Source of the DNA: Gammaproteobacteria bacterium
Lineage (GTDB): Bacteria > Pseudomonadota > Gammaproteobacteria > Pseudomonadales > Azotimanducaceae_A
Assembly: GCA_028819775.1 (NCBI GenBank)
Contig: JAPPKV010000476.1
Coordinates: 1 to 16,510 of the forward strand
Reading direction: 5' to 3'
Length of the DNA: 16,510 nt
Within the stretch, counting starts at the first letter, position 1, and each line of letters begins with the position of its first letter. Shown here piece after piece: positions 1 through 9,263 of this stretch. A program made the position numbers and the translations under genes. The notes under the pieces were generated by a model, which worked only from the letters and a program-made list of their open reading frames with translations, ran no database searches and was not told where the DNA came from.

Positions 1-2
1 GC

Positions 3-53
3 AGCGGGCGTGACTGCGTCAGCCCGGCCTGGTATTGGTTTTTCTATCGGTAG
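3..53 (+). CDS. Aromatic-residue-rich leader peptide (3' part) upstream of DAHP synthase
   Basis: An open frame enters from the left edge and ends at the TAG at 51-53. Its last codons (30-50) read Trp-Tyr-Trp-Phe-Phe-Tyr-Arg, so six of the final seven residues are aromatic and all three aromatic amino acids occur twice. No ATG, GTG or TTG lies in this frame inside the window, so the start is upstream of position 1. It is followed by hairpins at 70-89 and 95-129 and then by the DAHP synthase gene, whose pathway makes exactly these amino acids. In known proteobacterial attenuators, ribosome stalling at such codons decides whether a downstream terminator forms. I infer the same here. The alternative is that this is the C-terminus of a longer unrelated protein, which cannot be excluded without the upstream sequence. 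Confidence 0.7.
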   Translation, partial: SGRDCVSPAWYWFFYR

Positions 54-69
54 GGCGTGCTCCACACCG

Positions 70-89
70 AGGGCGCCATTTGTCGCCCT
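70..89 (+). promoter_or_regulatory. Leader hairpin, possible anti-terminator or pause element
   Basis: AGGGCG at 70-75 can pair with CGCCCT at 84-89 around an 8-base loop. The same AGGGCG also occurs at 52-57, just over the leader stop codon, and could pair with 84-89 instead. TCGGT at 47-51 can pair with ACCGA at 66-70. GTCGCC at 82-87 can pair with GGCGAC at 107-112, which would be incompatible with the terminator stem. These mutually exclusive pairings are what an attenuator needs, but I could not work out by eye which fold goes with stalling and which with read-through. Confidence 0.45.
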
Positions 90-94
90 TCGCG

Positions 95-130
95 AAAACC
101 CCGATCGGCGACGTGGCCATCGGGGTTTTT
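95..130 (+). terminator. Intrinsic terminator / attenuator before DAHP synthase
   Basis: A perfect 11-base inverted repeat (95-105 with 119-129, left arm AAAACCCCGAT) encloses a 13-base loop, and a T run follows at 126-130. It ends only five bases before the GAGGGG ribosome binding site of the DAHP synthase, so it lies in that gene's leader. It could also be the ordinary terminator of an upstream gene, but the aromatic leader peptide just before it favours an attenuator. Confidence 0.75.
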
Positions 131-146
131 GTTTGAGGGGACGACT

Positions 147-1223
147 GTGGCAATCGAAACGGAGGACTTGAGAATCGAGGCGCAACGGCCACTGCCCACG
201 CCTCGGGAGGTCAAACGCCGGCATCCGGCGAACGACGAACTGCGCCGGCGAGTCGTGGACGCCAGGCGACGGATCAAGGACATCCTGGCGCGCCGGGACC
301 ACCGGCTGTTGGTCGTGGTGGGACCCTGCTCGATCCACGATCCCTTCGCGGCTCTCGACTACGCCGACCGACTGGCGCGATTGGCGGCCGAGATGCGGGA
401 TACGCTCTACATCGTCATGCGTGCCTACTTCGAGAAGCCCCGCACGACCACGGGGTGGAAAGGCCTCATCAACGACCCATACCTCGATGACACCGGTCAT
501 GTGGAGGATGGAATCTGTCTGGCGCGCAAGGTCCTAGTCGACATCGGGGCCCGCGGCTTGCCCATTGCGACGGAAGCGCTGGATCCGATGACACCCCAGT
601 ACCTGCAGGACCTGATCGCCTGGTCAGCGATCGGTGCGCGTACGGCGGAATCGCAGCCGCACCGGGAGATGGCATCCGGACTGTCCTCGGTGGTCGGTTT
701 GAAGAATGCCACGGACGGCTCCGTCGCCGTGGCCGTCAATGCGGTCAAGGCGGTCTCCAAGCCGCATCGGTTCCTTGGAATCGACGCCCTCGGCCGGGTC
801 GCGCTGATCGAGACACGGGGCAATCCGCACGCGCATATCGTCCTGCGCGGCGGCGACTCCGGCCCGAACTACGATGCCCGGGCGGTCGAACGGTGCGAAT
901 CCAACCTGTTGGCCGCCAGACTGCCGGCCAACATCATGATCGACTGCTCCCATGCCAACTCGAACAAGAACCACGAACGCCAGGGCTTGGTGGTGGACGC
1001 CGTGGCCAGCCAGGTCATCACCGGCAACCGCTCCATCGTCGGGATCATGCTCGAGAGCAACATCGAGGCGGGAAACCAACCCATCGGCCGGGACTTGGCC
1101 TACGGTGTGTCGATCACCGACGCCTGCGTCGGCTGGGACGACACCGAGGCCATTCTGCGCCACCTGGCAGCGACCCTTCACGAACCGTTGGTCAACCGGC
1201 TGATGCCCGCGAAGGCCTCCTAA
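147..1223 (+). CDS. aroG: 3-deoxy-7-phosphoheptulonate (DAHP) synthase, class I
   Basis: Condenses phosphoenolpyruvate and erythrose 4-phosphate to DAHP, the committed cytosolic step to chorismate and the aromatic amino acids. The frame is open from 57, but the GTG at 147 is the likely start: GAGGGG lies 6 bases upstream, it leaves the terminator untranslated, and it gives 358 residues, close to E. coli AroG/F/H (348-356). Seen: the N-terminal DLRI stretch typical of feedback-regulated enzymes; VGPCSIHD at 58-65 with the metal-ligand Cys61; PRTTTGWKGL at 98-107 for PEP binding; SQPHREMASGL followed by VGLKNATDG; and the remaining metal-site residues His269 (IDCSHAN), Glu303 (MLESN) and Asp325 (SITDAC). 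Whether it is inhibited by Phe, Tyr or Trp cannot be read from the sequence, so the symbol is a family label. Likely regulated by the leader attenuator upstream. Confidence 0.95.
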   Translation: MAIETEDLRIEAQRPLPTPREVKRRHPANDELRRRVVDARRRIKDILARRDHRLLVVVGPCSIHDPFAALDYADRLARLAAEMRDTLYIVMRAYFEKPRTTTGWKGLINDPYLDDTGHVEDGICLARKVLVDIGARGLPIATEALDPMTPQYLQDLIAWSAIGARTAESQPHREMASGLSSVVGLKNATDGSVAVAVNAVKAVSKPHRFLGIDALGRVALIETRGNPHAHIVLRGGDSGPNYDARAVERCESNLLAARLPANIMIDCSHANSNKNHERQGLVVDAVASQVITGNRSIVGIMLESNIEAGNQPIGRDLAYGVSITDACVGWDDTEAILRHLAATLHEPLVNRLMPAKAS

Positions 1224-1257
1224 CGCAGTCGATCACGCTCGAGCAAGGGACGGAACC

Positions 1258-1331
1258 GTAGGGGTCGGGCTTGTCCCGACCTGTTGTGGCGGCAACCGGG
1301 ACATTCGGCACGGGCGACCACAAGGGTCGCC
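1258..1331. repeat. REP/REPIN-like pair of hairpins
   Basis: After the DAHP synthase stop, a GTAG head (1258-1261) leads into a stem-loop (GGTCGGG 1263-1269 with CCCGACC 1275-1281). A second stem-loop follows (GGCGACC 1313-1319 with GGTCGCC 1325-1331, loop ACAAG). A GTAG head followed by a GC-rich hairpin, with a second hairpin in opposite orientation, is the typical layout of REP doublets spread by RAYT transposases. The right-hand copy lacks a clear CTAC end. The first hairpin may also serve as a weak terminator between the convergent DAHP synthase and nfuA genes, though only a poor T run follows it. No RAYT gene is in the window. Confidence 0.55.
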
Positions 1332-1418
1332 TCAGGGTCGTCCGTACGGTCATGCGGTTCAACGGCTGTGGGTCTGTTCCACGGCGCCGCCGCGGATTCG
1401 CAACGGCGACGGTGGTTG

Positions 1419-1997
1419 CTATCGGTAGTAGGCGTTCTCCGTCATGGTGTGGTCGGTGACATCCCGGATCTCGGTGAGTTCGGGAATCTGCTCCATCAAC
1501 GACCGCTCGACGCTCTGCTTCAGGGTGATGTCGACCGCGGCACAGCCTTGGCAGCCGCCACCGAACTGGAGAACCGCGGCGGTCTCGTCGACCACTTCGA
1601 CCAAGGTGACTTGACCGCCGTGAGCGGCCAAGCCGGGATTGATCTCGTTGTAGAGGACGTAGTTGATCCGATCCTCCAACGGCGAATTCTCGTCGACGCT
1701 GGGCACCCGCGCATTCGGGGCCTTGATGGTCAACTGGCCCCCCAACCGGTCCTCCTGGAAGTCCACCACGGCATCCTCGAGATAGGCCTCGCTGCGGGAC
1801 TCGAACCACGCGGTGAACCCGTTGTACGGCACCGGCGAATCGTCGTCCTGCTGTTCGCCTTCTCGACAGTAGGCGATGCAAGTCTCCGCGTTCGGGGTTC
1901 CGGGTTGGGCGACGAATATCCGTATGCCGCAGCCCGGATCCTGTTTGGCGAGCAGATCACGAAGATAGCCTTGTGCGGCTTCTGAGATATCGACCAT
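1419..1997 (-). CDS. nfuA: Fe-S biogenesis protein NfuA
   Basis: A carrier that receives [4Fe-4S] clusters from the assembly machinery and delivers them to apoproteins, especially under oxidative stress or iron shortage. The 192 residues match the usual length (E. coli 191). Residues 1 to about 100 form a degenerate A-type (IscA-like) domain. Residues from about 105 form the Nfu domain, with [15 protein letters not shown] containing the cluster-binding Cys149 and Cys152, the same spacing and positions as in E. coli. The ATG at 1997 is preceded on the minus strand by GGGA. A NYN-domain gene lies upstream on the same strand with an 81-base gap, and metH and a siroheme [4Fe-4S] reductase lie nearby on the other strand. 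The reductase is a plausible client, but that is inference. Confidence 0.95.
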   Translation of the reverse strand: MVDISEAAQGYLRDLLAKQDPGCGIRIFVAQPGTPNAETCIAYCREGEQQDDDSPVPYNGFTAWFESRSEAYLEDAVVDFQEDRLGGQLTIKAPNARVPSVDENSPLEDRINYVLYNEINPGLAAHGGQVTLVEVVDETAAVLQFGGGCQGCAAVDITLKQSVERSLMEQIPELTEIRDVTDHTMTENAYYR

Positions 1998-2024
1998 GGG
2001 TATTCCCGACCAAAACGCTCAGGA

Positions 2025-2054
2025 ATAATAGACCGGCGGGGATCGCTGTGCAAA
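2025..2054 (-). promoter_or_regulatory. Possible sigma70 promoter for nfuA
   Basis: On the minus strand, TTTGCA (2054-2049) and TATTAT (2030-2025) are separated by 18 bases and lie about 30-55 bases before the nfuA ATG. The -10 is a 5/6 match and the -35 a 4/6 match. This would let nfuA be transcribed separately from the NYN gene upstream. I saw no convincing IscR or OxyR operator. Confidence 0.35.
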
Positions 2055-2078
2055 TCGCGAATCGGGCGGAAACCCCGC

Positions 2079-2786
2079 TCAGGGATAGCGACCGGTGCGA
2101 CTGGCGAATTCCCTGGTCAGCACCTGCCGGGCTACCTGCCGGGCCATGTCGCGAATTGCGTGTCCCCGACGCACGTCATGCGGGCGGGTTCCCCGCAGGG
2201 AAGTGTCGACATCCTTCGCCATGCGGGTCACGTCGATGCGTCCGGTACTCCGGGGTCGGCAATGCATGAAGCCCTTGAGCATGTCGGCGCCCCATTCGCT
2301 CGTCGAATCGGCCTCTTGTCGAAGCAAGCGGGACTGGGTGCGCGGCGCCGGACAGATACCGACCAAATGAACGCGGACTCCGAGTGCTTGGATCTCGGAA
2401 ACAGCAATACGCAGGTCGTCGTCGCCGGAGAGCAGGACGCAATCCGCCATCGCCCGGTTCCGGGCCAAGGCAACCAGATCGCTGGCGATCAGCGCATCGA
2501 CGCCCTTCTGGCGTCCTTCGGCGTCGACACGGCCAAGCCGAAGCTTGACGTCGGCCTGCTCGGCCAACACGACATGGGACCGGGTGGGACGGTTGGCCGA
2601 AGCGTCGTACCAGTAGATTCGCAGCAACGGCATCCCCGTTTTGCCTCGAGCAAAACGCGCGAGGTGGCCGACGGCGACCATGTGGTCGAGCGAAACGTCC
2701 GACCGGGCTACCTTTCGACCCGCCAGTGCCCGAGCCCCCTCCGCGAACAGGTAACCGGCATCGACAAATACGGCAACGCGATCCAT
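2079..2786 (-). CDS. NYN-domain (LabA/DUF88-like, PIN-fold) protein, putative ribonuclease
   Basis: A 235-residue protein with the NYN/DUF88 pattern of PIN-fold nucleases. VFVDAGYLF near the N-terminus supplies Asp9. KGVDALIASDLVALA at about 94-108 supplies Asp97 and Asp103. LLSGDDDL at about 118-125 supplies the acidic cluster at 122-124, and GVRVHLVG forms the last core strand. These acidic residues would bind the catalytic metal. The tail after about residue 175 is basic and matches nothing I know; it could contact RNA. Family members include RNases and proteins of unknown function, so the substrate is open. The gene is upstream of nfuA on the same strand (81-base gap) and divergent from metH, sharing a 196-base upstream region. 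The ATG at 2786 begins just before the MDRVAVFVDAG core, but its ribosome binding site is weak. Confidence 0.8.
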   Translation of the reverse strand: MDRVAVFVDAGYLFAEGARALAGRKVARSDVSLDHMVAVGHLARFARGKTGMPLLRIYWYDASANRPTRSHVVLAEQADVKLRLGRVDAEGRQKGVDALIASDLVALARNRAMADCVLLSGDDDLRIAVSEIQALGVRVHLVGICPAPRTQSRLLRQEADSTSEWGADMLKGFMHCRPRSTGRIDVTRMAKDVDTSLRGTRPHDVRRGHAIRDMARQVARQVLTREFASRTGRYP

Positions 2787-2982
2787 CGTCTAGAGCTACT
2801 ACCCCAACGGACCTTCCTGGTGTACGGTCGGCGGTCCACTCCTCCGGGTCATCACATCTTAGCACCTCGTCGGGTCAGCGCCTTGCGCGTCGAGAGGCCA
2901 TGAAGCCCCTTCACCCCCAATCTCGGCCACGTTCACGCCGCGTTGCGGGTACGCCCCGTAGGATTGCCCTCTTGGAGTTGGC

Positions 2983-6672
<3,690 letters not shown>

Positions 6673-6683
6673 CCTGCCGCGTA

Positions 6684-6711
6684 CGTCGCCGCGGTGACGG
6701 CCGCGGTGACG
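6684..6711 (+). terminator. GC-rich hairpin after metH, containing a 12-base tandem duplication
   Basis: Twelve bases after the metH stop, CGTCGCCGCGG (6684-6694) pairs with CCGCGGTGACG (6701-6711) over a 6-base loop: 11 pairs including one G-U. The same stretch is also an exact tandem repeat, GCCGCGGTGACG at 6688-6699 and again at 6700-6711. No T run follows, so it is a weak candidate for an intrinsic terminator and may instead stabilise the metH mRNA end or be a chance product of the duplication. Confidence 0.4.
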
Positions 6712-6803
6712 ATGGTTCTAAGGATAGTCGGTTTCGTTGTTTCTCCTGCCCGGCTATTTCTGGCAACGTGTCGCGGCTTGAGACCCCTCGGCATGGTGCG
6801 AAC

Positions 6804-8561
6804 ATGTACCAATACAACGCTTTCGACCAACGCTTCGTCGAGGAGCGTGTCGAACAGTACCGGGACCAGACGAAGCGCTTCCTTGCGGGGGAACTCACCG
6901 ACGAGGCGTTCCAGCAACTCCGGCTCCGTAACGGGCTCTACATCCAGCGTCTGGCACCGATGTTGCGTATCGCGGTGCCCTACGGGACCTTGACGGCCGC
7001 TCAGCTTCGGGCACTTGCCGCGATCGCACGGGACTTCGACAAGGGCTACGGTCACCTGTCGACCCGACAGAACATGCAGATCAACTGGCCTGATCTCGAG
7101 GCGGTACCGGATATCCTGGCCCGTCTCGCCGAGGTCCAGATGCATTGCATCCAGACCAGCGGCAGTTGCATCCGCAACGTGACGACCGATCAGTTCGCCG
7201 GCGTCGCCGCCGATGAGCTCGTCGATGCTCGCCCCTATTGCGAGATCATCCGACAGTGGTCCACCTACCACCCGGAGTTCGACTGGCTGCCGCGCAAGTT
7301 CAAGATCGCGGTCAACGGGGCGAGAACCGACCGGGCCGCGACCCATGTCCACGATATCGGCATCCGGGTTCGTGTAGACGGGGATGGTACGCCGCGCTTC
7401 GACTTCCTTGTCGGTGGTGGCCTAGGCCGAACTCCCGTGGTCGGCAAGCTGATCCGCGAAGGACTCGCCGAGAAAGATCTGCTCACGTATCTCGAGGCCA
7501 TCCTCCGCATCTACAACCGTTTCGGTCGCCGCGACAACAGGTACAAGGCGCGGATCAAGATCCTCGTGCGCGCCCTGACGCCCGAGAAGTTCCGCGAGCT
7601 GGTGGACGCCGAGTGGGAGCGCCTCCGCGACAGTCCGACCGTGCTCCCCGCCGCGGAAGTCGTGCGCATACGCGACCACTTCAAGGCCCCGCCCTACGAG
7701 AAGCTGTCCGACGAGGGTGCATTGCTGGCCGCACAACGGCTTCGGAATCCGGCTTTCAACGCTTGGATGCGCCACAACGTCTCCCCGCACCAGCGCTCCG
7801 GCTACGCCATCGTGACGCTGTCGACTAAGGCCACGGGCGTACCCCCCGGCGATGTCACCGACGAACAGATGGATGCCGTCGCGTCCTGGTCCAAGCGCTT
7901 CGGGTTCGGCGAGATCCGCATCTCCCACGAGCAGAACCTGGTGCTGCCCGACGTCCGCCAACGGGACTTGAGGACCCTCTTCGAGTTGGCCTGCGATCAG
8001 ATGCTCGGACAAGCAAACGCGGGTTTGCTGACCGACGTGGTCTGCTGCCCGGGCGGCGACTTCTGTGCACTGGCCAACGCCAAGTCGATTCCGATCGCCG
8101 AAGCCATCCAGCGTCGTTTCGACGACTACGACTACCTGCACGACTTGGGACCCATCGACCTCAACATCTCGGGGTGCATGAACGCCTGCGGTCACCACCA
8201 CGTCGGCAACATCGGCATCCTCGGTGTCGACAAACGGGGCGAGGAGTTCTACCAGGTCTCCATCGGCGGCAACCAGTCCGACGACGCTTCGCTGGGAAAG
8301 ATACTCGGCCCCTCGTTCAGCCGCGCCGAGATTCCAGGCGTGATCGAGCGCATTCTCGATGTCTACGTCGAGCACAGAGTCGACGGGGAGATCTTCCTGG
8401 CTACCGTCCGACGCATTGGTGTCGAACCGTTCAAGCAACGCATCTACTCGGATGGGGAATCAGCCCATGTCAGGAGTTCGCGTCCCAAGACCGCCGCCAC
8501 GCGCCTCCCTTGCGGCGGCGCTCGTGCGAATGGACTGAATAAGGCCGCCCGTGCTGGTTAA
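6804..8561 (+). CDS. cysI: Ferredoxin-type sulfite/nitrite reductase, siroheme and [4Fe-4S] hemoprotein
   Basis: Six-electron reduction of sulfite to sulfide or nitrite to ammonia at a coupled siroheme/[4Fe-4S] centre. Two half-repeats typical of the family are visible, each with a ferrodoxin-like part (about 55-115 and 330-385) and a catalytic part. HLSTRQNMQINW at 84-95 and SGSCIRNVTTD near 120 belong to siroheme binding. The cluster ligands are Cys415 and Cys421 (CPGGDFC) and Cys458 and Cys462 (SGCMNAC). The DUF934 partner and metH neighbour favour a sulfite role, so the symbol is provisional. The ATG at 6804 is chosen because the protein then begins MYQYNAFDQRF like relatives, though its Shine-Dalgarno is poor. 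At 585 residues it is longer than the roughly 550 I expect; about 35 Arg/Ala-rich residues after position 550 look added and overlap the next gene by 11 bases. Confidence 0.9.
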   Translation: MYQYNAFDQRFVEERVEQYRDQTKRFLAGELTDEAFQQLRLRNGLYIQRLAPMLRIAVPYGTLTAAQLRALAAIARDFDKGYGHLSTRQNMQINWPDLEAVPDILARLAEVQMHCIQTSGSCIRNVTTDQFAGVAADELVDARPYCEIIRQWSTYHPEFDWLPRKFKIAVNGARTDRAATHVHDIGIRVRVDGDGTPRFDFLVGGGLGRTPVVGKLIREGLAEKDLLTYLEAILRIYNRFGRRDNRYKARIKILVRALTPEKFRELVDAEWERLRDSPTVLPAAEVVRIRDHFKAPPYEKLSDEGALLAAQRLRNPAFNAWMRHNVSPHQRSGYAIVTLSTKATGVPPGDVTDEQMDAVASWSKRFGFGEIRISHEQNLVLPDVRQRDLRTLFELACDQMLGQANAGLLTDVVCCPGGDFCALANAKSIPIAEAIQRRFDDYDYLHDLGPIDLNISGCMNACGHHHVGNIGILGVDKRGEEFYQVSIGGNQSDDASLGKILGPSFSRAEIPGVIERILDVYVEHRVDGEIFLATVRRIGVEPFKQRIYSDGESAHVRSSRPKTAATRLPCGGARANGLNKAARAG

Positions 8562-9042
8562 GGCACCCCGTGGCCGGCTCGGCCACCGGGGCGCGCCGGC
8601 CATCGTCCCGGACGATTGGACGCTCGTTGACGAAGGACCGGCCCGACCGGGACTGATCGCCCCCTTGAGCGCGTGGCTCGAGTCCCCCGACGGCGCGGGT
8701 GTCTGGGTTGAAGGCGATGCCATCGTGGAGGATGTCGCGGCGCCGTTGCTGGAAGCCCCCGTGATCGCGGTGCGCTTCCCGGCACTTGCCGATGGCCGCG
8801 GTCTGACCTTCGCCAGGCTGTTGAGAACGCGCTACGGCTACGACGGCGAGCTCCGCGCCATCGGCGAGATAGTTCCGGATCTGACCGAATACATGTTCCG
8901 TTGCGGCTTCGATGCATTCGTCTTGGCCGACCGGCGTCAGGCGGAGTCTGCAATCGCCTGCATTCAGCGCATGAGCGACCACTACCAGGGTTCGGTTCGG
9001 CAGCCGCTTCCTGCCTATCGCCGCGTGGCGGAGCACCTCTAG
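8551..9042 (+). CDS. DUF934 protein, sulfite/nitrite reductase companion
   Basis: A 163-residue protein of the DUF934 family, which in many proteobacteria sits directly after the single-protein sulfite/nitrite reductase. Recognised from RFPALADGRGLTFARLLRTRYGYDGELRAIG (about 75-105) and the later CGFDAFVLAD stretch. Its molecular role is not established. Its constant position after this reductase type suggests an accessory or electron-supply function, which is inference. The GTG at 8551 is chosen because AAGG lies six bases upstream and the frame is closed by TGA at 8536-8538. It overlaps the reductase stop by 11 bases, so the two are probably translationally coupled. A cysH gene, often next in this cluster, is absent here; the following gene is an unrelated protease. 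Confidence 0.88.
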   Translation: MLVKAPRGRLGHRGAPAIVPDDWTLVDEGPARPGLIAPLSAWLESPDGAGVWVEGDAIVEDVAAPLLEAPVIAVRFPALADGRGLTFARLLRTRYGYDGELRAIGEIVPDLTEYMFRCGFDAFVLADRRQAESAIACIQRMSDHYQGSVRQPLPAYRRVAEHL

Positions 9043-9094
9043 CCCTCACCATGCTCTGACGCGTCGGCACGAGGCGCGTAAATCCCGTCGCGAA

Positions 9095-9139
9095 TTGACA
9101 CTCGCACACGCTTGACCGAGTGCGACGAGGCGTTACCAT
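9095..9139 (+). promoter_or_regulatory. Possible sigma70 promoter with overlapping inverted repeat for the protease
   Basis: TTGACC (9112-9117) and TACCAT (9134-9139), 16 bases apart, form a plausible -35/-10 pair about 125 bases before the protease ATG. An exact TTGACA also occurs at 9095-9100 but has no good -10 partner at 16-18 bases. An inverted repeat, CACTCG (9099-9104) with CGAGTG (9117-9122), straddles the -35 and could be an operator. The rest of the 9043-9263 gap shows nothing else I can name. Confidence 0.35.
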
Positions 9140-9263
9140 CGCCGCACTTTTTCGCGGCCCCTTTCGCGTAGATGCTCGATGAGGTAATCCAGCGCCGAAT
9201 GGCACGTCGCCTCTGTCCTCTACGAGGAAGTAGCACCCCCTGTCCCAATCCTTGGAGTACCGA

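Noticed and set aside
57..146. N-terminal extension of the DAHP synthase frame to a GTG at 57
   Set aside because: It would translate through the terminator hairpin, has no family counterpart, and the GTG at 147 has a good ribosome binding site and gives the normal length.
2856..2864. Extended -10 (TGCTAAGAT, minus strand) for the NYN gene
   Set aside because: No -35 partner at 16-18 bases, so the support is too thin to list.
2787..2982. Possible cobalamin or SAH riboswitch before metH
   Set aside because: No B12-box-like or SAH-riboswitch core was recognised in the gap; a covariance-model search would be needed to be certain.
8460..8500. Bases resembling a tRNA T-arm (TTCGCGTCCC)
   Set aside because: The flanking bases do not form a T stem and no acceptor, D or anticodon arm is present.
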